Below are positions 38,363-49,984 of a stretch of 60,000 nucleotides of DNA, in pieces. Made by a program: the position numbers and the translations under genes. Under the pieces are notes generated by a model. The model saw nothing but the letters and a program-made list of their open reading frames with translations, did not search any database and was not told where the DNA came from. The stretch is from the NCBI RefSeq assembly GCF_963678635.1, contig NC_087067.1, positions 53,562,233 through 53,622,232 on the forward strand, in the 5' to 3' direction. Origin of the DNA: Symsagittifera roscoffensis. Taxonomy: Eukaryota > Xenacoelomorpha > Acoela > Convolutidae. How positions within the stretch are numbered: the first letter of the stretch is position 1; each line of letters starts with the position of its first letter.

Positions 38363-40552
38363 CATCTAGGTACGTTCACACAATCTAACCAAACGGCACC
38401 GCAAAATGGTCCCTTTGGTAATGAATTCAGCGGGGCGACCGAGGTTCACTACTATCCACAATCCCGAAAGGGTTAAGTTGGTGGCAACTATTCCGCACTG
38501 TATTCGGGTACTTGCCCCCTTTTTGTAGTTAGTGCTCTTGAGGCTGTCTGGTTGCAAGAAATTTCATTTGTAATTAAAGTCAGATAAATAATGGTCCAAA
38601 TATAGAAGGCTCTAAGTGGCCGAAATATAATCTAATCAATCAACACAATTGCCTAATTGCAATTCAAATCCCAGCTAACTTAACTAACAATTCTCTCTTT
38701 CTCTAGAGAATCCTAATTAACGAGTTACATACAGTAATTCCACACAATTACCCAGTTCGACCTGCTAAAATTAATAGTGTCACTACGGATCACTATTCCT
38801 TTGAGGTACTTTAAATGATCCCTTCAGCTTCACAGTTTCTTGTTCTCCAACTACACTCTAACTTCACTCTAATTGTTCTCTCTAAGGGTAGGCTGTTTAT
38901 TTATCCCTATATGTTTTTCTATTTGAGTTTCAGTTATAGTTAGAGATATGGTCGTCCCTACAAGTCCTGACATTTACTCTGGTAACTCTTTTGCTAGGTC
39001 TTAACTGAATTCTTCTTCTGACGACACTAGTCCTAAACTGCAAGTTCATTTTAGGTATCTCTAACTAAGTTGTGCAAATAGCAAGTCCAATTTCACCTCA
39101 TAGCCGAGTAGTGTTTAATTAACCAATCTCCCAATGTTTTTATTGAATTATCCCATCAACATTCCGACCTCCCGAGCTAGGGGAAAACCCTTTATATGGG
39201 TCGCTACTTCATTCGGAGCATCTAATTTTCCTATCTATAGTCTATTCAATTCCCGACCTTCTAGCTACTCGGGGAACTTACTTCGCTTATTAGGGGTCAG
39301 TTTGTGCTAAAAAGCCACCTCCGTGGAGCTGGGTAAGTATCCCGTTCATTCGTGTTTGTTAGGAGACTTACTTGCTATGCTACTATTACCACCGTTTTTC
39401 TCTGGGACTATTTTTTTTGGTCTGATTGGACATGTATTAATAGCTCATTCGCCGAGTTAGGTTGAACCATTTAGTTCAAGTACTTCGTTGTCGTACTGTA
39501 AAACTATTCTCTTTCAGCTTCTGCTTCATTTCCCAATAGGTAAGTTATCTCCTAATTGTAAGTAAGGTGCCGATTCTCGTTCCCAAGGCTTGGGCTTGGG
39601 GAATACGCCACTTTCCGGTGTTGGTCCCAGGGTTTTCTACACCCAAACGCTCAAAGATCATTTAAAGATCACTCCGGGGTCACCCAGGGTCAATCTTCCA
39701 TTTTCAGTTTAGAATCCCATAGGGGTCATACCTACCAAATTTCATCCATATGCCGTTAATACTTCACAAGTTTTCACAATTCTAATGTCCATTTTTCCCG
39801 AGAAAAGGCTATTAACTTGAAGGAGCCGTCGAGGGGTCTTGATTACCAGGGGTCTTTTTCCGAGGCTGAGTTGTAGTGTCTAATGCCGCCATACAATCGA
39901 TATGCCCCCGCTCATAATTTTGCGTAAATGCCTATTTCCGGTTTAAGGTGGTGTTTTTCCAAGGCGCTAATAACTCCCGGTCCAACCGCTGGATTTGGCT
40001 CAAATTATAACATGATGTACCTCGTTACTACCTATGATATCTAAAAGTTTTAGCTCCCTGCGTTCAGTGGGGGCCGAGAAACGGCTTTTGGAAGTCGAGG
40101 TGAGGACTATTCACAAAGGACATTGCAACGGAAGTAGGGGCCCAGGGTGTCTGGGGTTCTGAACTTAAGGTTCCCTCAACTAGGTCTATAACATACTAAA
40201 TTTTGGCTCCATTTCAACCGCTAGTTGCCGAGCTGTAATAGGGCTATTTGCACTTCCGGGAACCGTTATCACTTGGGGCAGGGGGTCCGAGGGTTCTAGA
40301 TATTTGCATGCCTGGGTCAAATTATCTCTAATATCCGTCCATGAGTTTCCTAATGCTATCCCCGGTAGTTTCCGGTTGGGGGTTATCACATTTGGTACCT
40401 TTTTAAAATCCCGACTAGTCTTTGTTTGTTTTCGTCGTCTTGCAACTTAAACAATTGTTTAATTCACTACTTAACTCTGTTGACTAAACTAACCTTATAA
40501 CACGTATTCACTGTTAACTATTACGCTTTCATCGATTAGAACTCCTCCAAAC
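38363..40552. other. Higher-GC non-coding tract of unknown origin
   Basis: This region differs from its AT-rich surroundings and is densely laced with short CCC/GGG-containing phrases such as GAGGGGTCTTGATTACCAGG. No long frame exists on either strand; a 63-codon minus frame at 38,366-38,557 and a 67-codon minus frame at 40,186-40,389 are the longest. It could be the non-coding end (for example an LTR or UTR) of a mobile element that includes the open frames at 40.55-41.38 kb, but no repeat partner lies in the window. Confidence 0.35.
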
Positions 40553-40553
40553 C

Positions 40554-41376
40554 ATGAAATTCAAAACCTACAAGAAAATAGTCGGTTATCGTCGGGCTGT
40601 ATTAACGGGTGATCGTAAGCCCCTTCCTGACCGGACCCCTCCTCAACCGAAAGCATTCAAGCGTAAGGCTGCGCCATACACCATGACTGATGAGACCTTT
40701 ACAGGAGAGGAAAAATAGTCCACATGAGATGTATACCCTTTCTACCCTTGTTCATATTCATCGGGACGATCTGGTACACCAGGCGGATGGACGAAGTTAG
40801 AGCAGGTTGCCGCCTCTAATCACCACGTAGAATCTTTGCGCGGGCAATGCCGAAGCGTGTGCCTCAGTTGCGAGGAATGTGAAAAGCGGCGGGCGGTTTT
40901 ATTAAGTGACGGTCCCATGAAACACCTGAGCCTAGCGATCCTCCGCCAGTTATGCGAGCGGCTGGGTTTGACCATGAGCGAAACCTCCGTCCACACTGAG
41001 GTCTGCGGAACTATAAATCCCGCTACGCACGAACCGATTCAAGTCGAGTGCGCCCTCCCAGCTCAAGTTGTTTTCTGGACTGTTTACACTATCTGCTCAC
41101 CGTTTCCACTCAGCTCCAGAAATTGCTCAGAGAGCAGCAACGGAAACAACCGTCCCGGTCCCAGTCTTTCTATTACCCCATTTTGATCCTAGTTTATCGT
41201 TATTGGAACGAGGAGTTTTCGAGTCGGATTTACATATTTTGGAGGATTTCCTCGGTGTACATTTTTATGAATATCGGGACAACAAAGAGGGTCCTCGATG
41301 GAGTTATGTCGCGAGGTATAAGCGTGGCCGGGATGGCGCGGAGGAAATCTATTTGTACTACTGCGTTCAGACATAG
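40554..41376 (+). pseudogene. Degraded or spliced unknown coding region
   Basis: Several overlapping plus-strand frames. An ATG at 40,554 opens a Lys/Pro-rich 53-residue stretch ending in TAG. A 116-codon frame (40,836-41,186) holds CRSVCLSCEECEKRR, a possible zinc-binding cluster. A second frame (41,068-41,376) starts near its end and encodes a hydrophilic region with HILEDFLGVHFYEYRD. One 1-nt shift near 41.06 kb would join the latter two. A Gag-like protein of a lost retroelement is possible; I recognise no domain. Confidence 0.3.
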
Positions 41377-41422
41377 GGGCCTCAAAAGGAGAGGGACATT
41401 CATCGCTAAATACGGGGATGCG

Positions 41423-41580
41423 TCCCCGTATTACTTAGGTAAGCCTAGAATTAGCAATTCTACAGGAATATTCTATGCTTGTATCAAAATAACCACCTAC
41501 CCTTTTTGTTTTAGATGTTTAGAAAATGCGGGTGTGATCAAATCGGAACATAGATTTTTTGCAGGAAACAACTTTTACTG
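41423..41580 (+). other. Possible intron and small terminal exon
   Basis: A donor-like TAG|GTAAGCC at about 41,439 and an acceptor TTTGTTTTAG ending at about 41,514 bracket a short intron-like stretch, followed by an open 66-nt segment ending in TGA at 41,579-41,581. Not tied to a recognised gene. Confidence 0.25.
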
Positions 41581-41581
41581 A

Positions 41582-43108
41582 GTCAATGAACTATTTTATT
41601 GCCTGGTTTTTAATCAATACAAGTTTGTTGACGGATTAAGCTCATTTCTCGTAGGTCTAAAAGCATACTTGATAACCAGAAGAGTTTTTGTCCGACCAGG
41701 ACCTGTTTTTTGCGAGCTAGATTTTTAATCCTTTCAAATACCTTTTGGATTATAGTATGTCTGCTTGGTTTCCTCAGCACAGACTTCTCTTAAGGGTTGA
41801 ACATTTTCAATTTACCAAGTGTGACATGGCAGACTGTTTTTTTTTTGAGTTATTGATTTTTTCATGAAGTTTTTTCTTGATCTATCATTTATGTAATGAT
41901 ACGGCCATATATTTTCTTTGTAACATGTCAAAAAAATTTTGTCTCATTCGATTTCAAATTTTTGAATTGGTTTTGATTGCTTTCAGTTTGTCAATTTGGT
42001 TTCGATGTAAATTTGTTTTCAGTTACTCATATTCTTCGCATTTTGAAATTTACCCATGACTGTATGTGATCAGAGCTACTATCTATTATCCAGCTATTAT
42101 TTTTTTAAATCCGGGCTTCATTATCTCGCCATGTTAAAGATTTTCCAACGTACTATTTTTGCATGTTATTGAAGGTTTTTTCACATTCAAGAAATATCGT
42201 ATATTCCAATGCTTAAGAGTTTTTGATTTTCCATTATGATTTCAGTGATGATTTCACCAAGGTTGAAACTAGCAACCCAATAGTATGGTCCTGTCAGGGT
42301 TACCCAATGGGTTCCAAATTCACGACATATTCGAAATTCACCAAATGTGAAGTTCTCAATACTGTTGTTGGGTGCTGTTAGGGTACTCTGAGATGTTACT
42401 AATCATGCTTTCAAATTAGAGTGCTCAAATGCTTTTAGTATTCGAGATTAGGCGTTTTTTCAATTTTTTTTCTTTCAGAGACCTTAGATATAAAAGTTTT
42501 CAAAGAAATTAGACATAAAAAACGTCACAAAGTGAGGCGCTGTCATGGTACTCTGAATCGTTTCAAGTTTTGCGCCCAAATATGAGTTTTTAAATCTTCT
42601 TAGTTTCCGAGATATGACTTAATTGAATTTTTCCGATTTTTTTAAAATAAAAACAGTACAAAACATGAAATCCTCAACCTTGTGCTGGGGTGCTGTTCTG
42701 CTGATATTTTAAAATTGATTATGCTGATTTGAACATTGATGACAGCAAATTATTAACGTACGGGCAAAGAAAAGGAAGAGCTAAATTAAACAAGATTCTC
42801 ATTTATGAATTCAGTGATTTTCAGAATGATTTCGTTTCAATTTTTTTTTTCAAATATGAGAAAGTGCAGTTGCACGCTGTCCGTCAATTTAGGTTTGTTT
42901 CTGAGTTAAAAATACGAAGATCTGACACACCGTTTTTAGGAGATTTGACTATTTTAGTTTTAAAGTAACCTTTACGTTGAAATTTGTTTATAATTTATTT
43001 TTTGAAATAAAAAGCCTTGTTGGATGCCCCCTTATTTTATTATGGTTGTATTCCGTTTTTTTGACATTTTTTTTAATAAACAGGTAGTTTTCACGTTTCT
43101 TAATCGGT
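41582..43108. other. AT-rich non-coding region with diverged internal repeats
   Basis: No gene. Between about 42,260 and 42,720 a phrase like TGCTGTTAGGGTACTCTGA followed by a GCTCAAAT...GAGAT stretch recurs at about 42,370 and 42,540, with weaker versions near 42,285 and 42,690. A similar phrase occurs near 31,700 upstream of NGLY1. Confidence 0.45.
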
Positions 43109-43141
43109 TTGAGGCACCGGAGGTGCGATACACGCTAGTTT
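43109..43141. repeat. Short dispersed hairpin repeat (copy 2)
   Basis: GCACCGGAGGTGC plus ACACGCTAGTT, as at 31,922-31,955. The following 500 bp (to about 43,640) is GC-richer repeat-like sequence without a supported gene. Confidence 0.7.
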
Positions 43142-43662
43142 TTCTTAACATCTTCATCGCAATTCATGCCAAGTCCCCGGATTTAGGGTGTTTAAAGCGG
43201 ACGCCCCCTCTTCCCTCAGGAATTCGACACCTTGCCGACCCAAAGGGCTCCCGTTGTACTTATTTGAGATAACCAATTTTGGCTATCGGACCCTTAAATT
43301 TTTCGAAAGGCACCTATGGCGCAATTATTTGTATTTTGAGGGGGAAGCGCGCGCCAAAAAAACGCGATTTTTTGGTCATACATTTCCGAAAAGTACCTAA
43401 AACCTCTTTTTTGGCCTGTTTTTTGGCCAAAACGGTCTTTTTAGGGGTTTGGGAGAGCTCGAAAAATCAATTTGGTCGACAATTTTTTGAAATCCGCCCC
43501 TCCCCTTCTCGAGAAAATCCTTGTTCCGTCCCTAGTCGCCACGGTATCAATGCTGTCATCAAATCAAAATCAGTGCATTTTTTTCAACGCATTTTTTACT
43601 GAGGATTTCAGGCAGAGGAAAATCGAAGCAATAGAGCTTATTGAAACTTTTTACACTAGTTT

Positions 43663-43668
43663 TTTATT
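43663..43668 (-). terminator. Putative polyadenylation signal of the minus-strand gene
   Basis: AATAAA on the minus strand, about 57 nt beyond the stop codon at 43,725. Confidence 0.45.
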
Positions 43669-43724
43669 TTGGCGCGCTTTATAGATCATGCCATTGAATT
43701 ACGTTAATTGAAATGTTTAATAAG

Positions 43725-44924
43725 TTAGATTTTGGACATAGATTCCAGAAATGGTCGAATACTTTTCATCAAGTAAGAAAATGAGACAGCGCGGAGGTAT
43801 GATCGAGAAGAGTTGCTCTTTTCTGGGTCGAATGGGGAAGTGCTCTGCTTCTTCTCTTTCTCACTTCTGTCTGGCCAGTAGAGCATCCTAATGACGTAAC
43901 CACATTCGGAGGCAGCAGTGCGAAACTCATCCGTGCCGGAGAACCAACTGTTGAGAGCACATTTGTCGAAGGCTATTGGACAAGCGACCACTTCTGAGAA
44001 CTGATCTCGCAGCTGTCTGAGTGTGTACAGTTTGCTCTGCTTGCCATATCCGTGACTGCTATCGAATAAAGTGACATTCTGCAGCTGAGTGTGAGTGAGG
44101 AATTTGTGATGGAAGGCCAGATACGGTTCCTGCAGATTGGACAGACCGTGCAGCAAGTGGTCTATTGTGTCCGCACTGTGGAGCTGCATGCCTCCTGATT
44201 TCTTCTCCACAACTCTGCTCATGGGAATGAATGCAGCGCTTTTCCCGTTACTGTAATGTTGTCGTGTCAGATATTGCATCATAGTGTGGAAGCCTTCGTC
44301 TGTGATGAATGAGTTACCGTCCAGTAGAACAGCCCACTCTGCTCGCAGACGGTAAGCGTAGTCTAGTGCAACGGTGCGTGCATGATTGATGTCTGTCAGA
44401 TGATAAAGTGCTGTCCTGGGGTTGAACTGATAATCTAACAGTTCTCTGTGGTCAATAGCGATCTCGACCAGGTGTAATTTGTTTTTGAGAAGATTCTGGA
44501 TCCTGTGTTTCTCTGTGGCATTAATGATTCGGTTGATGATCCAGATGACTGGACAGTCTTGCTGTGGTGTCTCGTGGGACAGAATGTGTTCCAGATTGCG
44601 ACTGCCCTGGTCCTGCTGCTGCAATGGGAACAGATTGTTGCCGTATATGCGTATGATGACACACTTGTAGTTGTAGTGATTTTGGTCCAGGTTACTGGCT
44701 TGTATCTTGAGGCTGTTTGGTTGTATCTGAAGTCTCATGGGTTCCAGTTCTCTCCTGTAGAGTTTGCAGTCTGGCCTGAGACAGAATGAGAGAACGATGG
44801 CCACGAATGAGTTTCGTAGCACTCTTCCCGTCAGTCTCTGTCTGTTGCTGCTGCTGCTGGTCTTGTCCAGTGTCTTCTGGCCACAGTACAGCAGAGTAGT
44901 GGCCAACATGCACAGCCACTTCAT
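43725..44924 (-). CDS. Membrane-anchored glycosyltransferase-like protein, orphan family
   Basis: ATG at 44,924 (an open GTG-led extension reaches 44,939) gives 399 residues in one exon. The first 15 residues (MKWLCMLATTLLYCG) and residues 34-49 are hydrophobic, suggesting a signal anchor and a Golgi or secretory location. The core starts with CVIIRIYGNNLFPL (about 88), RNLEHIL (about 109) and a WIINRIINATE strand (about 127-137). Then INHARTVALDYAY and WAVLLDGNSFIT (about 196-207) appear, the latter in the position of a GT-A nucleotide-sugar/metal site. I recall similar RNL...NRI...DGN patterns in uncharacterised bacterial and eukaryotic glycosyltransferase-like proteins, but no substrate is known to me. 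No second exon is needed. Neighbours give no clue. Confidence 0.65.
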   Translation of the reverse strand: MKWLCMLATTLLYCGQKTLDKTSSSSNRQRLTGRVLRNSFVAIVLSFCLRPDCKLYRRELEPMRLQIQPNSLKIQASNLDQNHYNYKCVIIRIYGNNLFPLQQQDQGSRNLEHILSHETPQQDCPVIWIINRIINATEKHRIQNLLKNKLHLVEIAIDHRELLDYQFNPRTALYHLTDINHARTVALDYAYRLRAEWAVLLDGNSFITDEGFHTMMQYLTRQHYSNGKSAAFIPMSRVVEKKSGGMQLHSADTIDHLLHGLSNLQEPYLAFHHKFLTHTQLQNVTLFDSSHGYGKQSKLYTLRQLRDQFSEVVACPIAFDKCALNSWFSGTDEFRTAASECGYVIRMLYWPDRSEKEKKQSTSPFDPEKSNSSRSYLRAVSFSYLMKSIRPFLESMSKI

Positions 44925-44939
44925 CACTGCGTAGGACAC

Positions 44940-47200
44940 CAGAAAACGCTACTCTGCACTAATGATTGTCTAGACTCGGCAGGTGTGCTAAGGTGTGCAT
45001 GGGTGATGCAATGCAAGCGAATGCGATTAAAACAGTGTCAAACCCAATTATGAAGTTAGTTCCGAAGTGATAGAACAAGTTTACCTCTAATGTGACACAA
45101 GTTATAACTCGATCATCAGAATGCAGGGTTTGTTCTAAATTTTAGTTGAAGTTTCAGTAGCTTTGAAATAAATAAAATGTGTCTGTTTCAATGAAACCAG
45201 GACAAACAGGAAGCATATGTGTATTTATGTCAAAAATAAAAATTCTAATAACTCTTGGTCAAATGTTTGACCTTTAGAAGTGTTTTTGCTTAAAAATTAT
45301 CCAGAAAATGAACATTTGATGTATGTAATGAAGGTTGAAGTTCTGTCTGTTGAGAAATATGAGTTTTAGTTTATAAATCAAATAGCAGTTTTCATATCAA
45401 ATGAGAAGATAGGTATTGAAGGGAAGGTAATTGTTTGGCGGGTTTCCGTTTGATAACCAGCTTGGCGAAGGTTGTCCAAACAATAGTTTTGCTTAATTTC
45501 TATCACCTTAGACTTGGCTTGTATTTGTGGAATTGGTCAGAAGCTCAATTGTTTGCGTGCAGAGGCAACCATGACGTACACGACAGACTAAGTGATCAAA
45601 TCAAGCATAATGATGACAATGGTGATGAATAGATGGTATAATGAGTGACTTCGCAGCAGTCAAGTTTGGGTAGAATATCGTAGCGGAAATGGGATGTAGT
45701 GCCGGTGCTAGCCAGTTGTACAGTATATTTTATAATAACTCAGTTATAAATGGTAATGAGTTAGAGTGTGACCGAGTGTGGTAATGAGTCGAATGAATCG
45801 AATGAATGGTAGTTTGGTTTGCTGGATTCCTGGAGTGTGTTTGTGAGTATCGAAAAAGAGAACGTGAGAGAAGCGCAAATATGCAAAATGGTTATGCTTA
45901 GCAGAACAAACTGCAAGCCTTGTGTATTCGCAATGAGGAGATGGAGAATATACCAACGACGCTCACACCATATCAACTGAATCCCAAATCCCATCCATTC
46001 TAATCCAATCCACTGCAATGCAACGCCAATGCAAACTATCACTAAAGCCAAAGCCACACTTGCGCATTCATCCAACTGTCTCCCAAAGCCAGAAAACTAA
46101 AGACAAAACAAAGTGTGGAATAAGGAAAGGAATAAATTTTCGATTACTCAGCTCAGTTATTGGATATGAAAGAGTATTGAATAGTAGGATCAGTAGTGTT
46201 TGTACTGTTTGTTGCGTTTCTTTGTAGAAGTGGCAAGTGCTGCAGAGAATTGGAATTACCAGGTTTCCCATCTACTCAATCTCTTCATGTCTCTCCTCTC
46301 TTCTCATCTGTGCCCCCCACTAATGAAAGTAGCCCTCGTTATTTCATGACGGAATGTTGGCTGCAGATACATCACATGTATGTAGTCTGTTGAACAACAA
46401 GGCTATGTTCTAGTTGTCCACTGCCTCAAAGGCTTCTCTCCTTGAGCACATATCCTCCGACCAATCTCCCTTCAAAACATTTTATTGCTTATTTACGCAA
46501 GAAGTTTACTTTGAAAATGAATTTGGAAACTTGTTTTATCTTTGCAGCACCCAAGGATATCAAATCGACAATTGTTTTTTATTTTTTTTTCGGTTGGTCG
46601 GAAAGTGAAACAAATTGCTGAATTTCATGATCGATAGAGCTGGGTCTGGGAAAACGGAAGCAGCTAAATTTGAAAAGTCAATTAACTCTGGAATGTGGAA
46701 ACCCCAAAAGTTCAGTCAGCTTTGGTGCGATTGTTTGAAGTTCTGAGAGGCTGACCATAGGAAGGGGGTGATTTTTTTTCAGCAAGAAGTTTTGTTTCTA
46801 ACGAGTTTCTACCTTATTTTATATTGAGCACCGTGTTTATAATTTATCAAAATATTTTTGAACCAAAAATTTGACAAAGAAAGTTTTTCATCCTCACAGG
46901 TTTCTGTGGCACTAGTATCTAACTGACTATTGTTATGCTTTTTATGGGTCTAAGGCGAAATGCCTTGTGTAGTGAGATAAGATGTGAATTTTGGCTTTTC
47001 AGCAAACATAAATTTTCTATAGAAATTTGATTTTTTTCCCCAATTTCAGTTGATATTATTGCTGCGAATTTGGTACTGTTTACTTTATTGACAGTAGTAA
47101 TCGCTTGTGTTTTGTTCAATGTCAGAATCAAAGATGAGTGTTAGTGTTATCGTTCAATATCAGATAAAACAGATTTAGCACATGTTTTTCCCGCTGTAAC
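44940..47200. other. Intergenic region without recognisable genes
   Basis: Several 60-100 codon frames on both strands (for example 45,435-45,632 and 45,761-46,075) lack domains and conserved splice structure. Nothing else is identified. Confidence 0.5.
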
Positions 47201-47247
47201 TATCAGAGTGAGCTAACTTCTCAGTGCAACATGTCGATATGGCAGCC

Positions 47248-47302
47248 GACTCGAATTCTAGAGGTCTCTTCAAGAGGGGTTCGAATCCAGCGGGGACCGA
47301 TC
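47248..47302 (+). other. tRNA-like 3' half
   Basis: GGGGTTCGAATCC at 47,277-47,289 is a perfect box B/T-loop consensus, preceded by a plausible anticodon-arm-like inverted pair. No matching 5' acceptor strand is visible, so this is a fragment or tRNA-derived repeat just outside the foldback element. Confidence 0.35.
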
Positions 47303-48350
47303 GTTTAGCAGACCAATCTTTTAGCATAAAAATTGAAAAATGAGTCTTTTAGCAGACCAACGTAATAAAGTGATAGGTGATTGATTGATAGACTCAAAAA
47401 GACGCTCAGTCTGGAGGCAAGCTTCCCCAATTAATTCAACTATTTCACGATTTTTCGAAAAAAACTGTCAGCTTCAATCAAAAAACCTAACAGTCTAAAT
47501 AAACAAAGATTTACGCGCATAATACAGTGCTGATTTAAATTATCCGGACAAAACGAACAAAAATTGAATTTTCAAACACATTTTTCTCAAATTGGGTTAA
47601 AATTTGACAAAAAGTAAAAAGAACTAAAGTTGCTCAAAGTTTCAGTAGAATTAAAATTGTGCAACCGAAATTCTGAACCAAAGTTTTACCCCAAAAATTG
47701 GTCATTTTGGCTTCTCTTAATTAATCAAGAATTACGCTGAAACTAATTTGCTAATTGAGGAGAAATATATATATCACAAAAAGCCTCCTACCTAGCTCAA
47801 CAAAGTGCTAGAAGTGTTAAATCTCCAAAATTTTGATTAAATTGCTTAAAATTTGTTGGGGTTTTATATAGAAAAAATCACGTTTCTTGAGTATCAATAA
47901 ATATTTTCTCTTATACAGGTTTTTGGATATTTAACTCTTCTAGAATTTTAATGAGCTCTGTAAGAGGCTTATTGTGATACATATTCCTGATCAATTAACT
48001 AAGTAGTTTCAGCGTAATTCTTGATTAATTGAAAAAAGCCAAAATGACCCAGTTTTAATTGAGAAGTTTTGGGAAAACATCTTAATTCTGTTGAAATTCT
48101 TTTCAACCTTTGTTCTCTTTGATTTTTGTCTAAATTCAACCCAATTTGAGAAAAACTTTTTTGAAAATTCAAGTTTTGTTCATTTTTTCCCGATAATTTA
48201 AATCAGCACTAACTTTCGTGTTGAGTTAAAGCGCAGCGGAGCAAGCGGTCGGTAATCGCCAATCCCGCGTTTGAAGTTAGTTTTCTGACTTTATAATTGT
48301 TCGGAGTCTGCTAAAAGATTGATCTGCTAAAAAATCGGTCTGCTGAAATC
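47290..48350. mobile_element. Foldback (large inverted-repeat) element
   Basis: Arms 47,527-47,830 and 47,931-48,209 are reverse complements along nearly their whole length (for example TTCTCAAATTGGGTT in one arm and AACCCAATTTGAGAA in the other; AATCAAGAATTACGCTGAAAC against its complement), leaving a loop of about 100 bp. Outer flanks at about 47,305-47,335 and 48,305-48,345 also match in inverted orientation (TTTAGCAGACC-type phrases). No coding capacity. It resembles a foldback or MITE-like DNA element. Confidence 0.8.
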
Positions 48351-49099
48351 CCTAGCACCCTTATTTTCTCTTATGACTTATTTTTTTTTTCATGCTTCCA
48401 AATTGTTTATTCGCTGTTGTTTGTTACGTGAGGCTTCATTTTTGTGCCCAAAACTTATGAAAGCTAATATTTGCAAGACTGAGCAAGTCAATACTGGAGT
48501 TTTTTGCCGCTGTGTTAGCTGTCGAAGTTTGTATCTCAATTGATGTCTCTTGTCACAATATTTTGACTGCTGTTATAGTGATCGAACTAGTTCCATTTTA
48601 GTTCCATTTCTTGCTTCAGTGCGGCCAGTCATACTGTCAATCATCTGTCCAGTTCTGTTTCTAACAGGTACTGAGCTTAGTAGTTGTCTGCCACCTTTGG
48701 TTGACCTTTAAACCATCCTCTCACATCATTATTATGCTTTCTAGTCATCTACATCTGAAATGTACAACGCTTACTTTTCTTCAACACTGCGAACTGTACA
48801 GGAACTAGATAGGAACGGCTTAGATCTGTACTGGGAACGGATAGTGGTGGATGAGATGTTTTTAAGTCTGTTCAGTCCGTAATAATTGTTTGTGTAGTTG
48901 GTTTGTGTTTCGTTCGTTTCGAATGAATTAATAAGGTACTTTCTCGACTTATTGGGTTTTAAGTTATTTAATTACCAGCGGATCGTGTAGGTTTTAGAAG
49001 TTTTTTGGTTCCATTTTGTGGCTTCATAGGATGCTGCAAAGACTATCGACTGAATTGCTTTGACTGTTTGATTTTTACAAGGTAGTGTTACAGTACGAC
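48351..49099. other. Non-coding spacer
   Basis: No gene seen. Confidence 0.5.
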
Positions 49100-49690
49100 T
49101 ATTCTTTGTTTTCTAACCTAAGTCACAAATATTGGTGCCACTTATGGGGTACCGTTACAGCTTTTTGATAGCATGTGCTTTGACATTAGATTAGTAATAA
49201 GTTAACCCATGAAGCGAATGAACCGAAAAATCTATTTGCTTCAAATATTAGTACTACAGTAAAAACTCGATTTCACAAATTTTCCAACTTAATATATCTC
49301 GCAATGTTTTAGAAGTGCTTAGTTTATAAATAATTTGGCTTTATCATTTCGAATTAATTATGTGCAAAGTTAGCGTGGATTCCCTCAGTTTGTTATATTC
49401 CATATTATTACTTGCAAAGTTGTGTTTATTTGTATTTGTTGCTGCTTTTGCTGAATCGTATTGGCAATTTTTTTTTAAACTTCTGTATCTGCTTTTTTCG
49501 TGACTAGTGTTTGTCGGTTGTTAATAGTTCGTGGCCGTGCGGGCCTGACGAGAGTCTCCAAATCTCGAGGTCGCATGTTCGAATCCGATAGGTAGCCAAG
49601 TTGTACTAAATCGAGTCTTTTTTTTCTTTTATAACTCTATGAAGCTGATTTTTTTTGTCGTGTTCGCTCTAGTGTTAGCGCTATTTTGAT
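49100..49690 (+). repeat. Dispersed repeat with tRNA-like core (copy 2)
   Basis: Aligns with 49,985-50,430 and 36,300-36,660; its upstream 49,118-49,245 part also matches 58,370-58,500. The tRNA-like centre (about 49,523-49,595) has GTTCGAATCC as box B. Downstream phrases CGAGTCTTTT and GAAGCTGATTTTTTTTGTCG are shared among copies. Confidence 0.65.
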
Positions 49691-49774
49691 ATTATTAAAT
49701 TGAAAGGGCTGCTAAAAATCTAGAAGTGTAAAATAGGGATCGTATAATTGAACACCTTCACCAACACGATCAGG

Positions 49775-49885
49775 GGATCCCTGAAGGAACTGAGCGAACG
49801 CGACAAAAAATCAGCTTTATAGAGTGAAAAAAAAAGAAAAAAATAGAAGTAAGCCTCGAATTAGAACGACTTGGCTACCCCTCGG
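49775..49885 (-). repeat. Inverted copy of the repeat's tail
   Basis: Reverse complement of the tail found after the tRNA-like core (AGCTGATTTTTTGTCG and CGAGGCTTACTTCT on the minus strand). With 49,600-49,690 it forms an inverted pair about 100 bp apart. Confidence 0.6.
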
Positions 49886-49888
49886 TAT

Positions 49889-49908
49889 TTCACTTGGGTG
49901 AAATATCA
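49889..49908. other. Short perfect hairpin
   Basis: TATTTCACTTGGGTGAAATA, an 8-bp stem with a 4-nt loop. Function unknown. Confidence 0.55.
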
Positions 49909-49984
49909 AAGGGGTCCTTTTGGTTAATTCTGACCTACGAGGTTCTGTTATTACACTAGAGAGCAGCGTCTTTGAAAAAAGATC

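Noticed and set aside
38366-38557. Minus-strand 63-codon frame as a retroelement protease
   Set aside because: No DTG/DSG motif or partner domains; too short to support.
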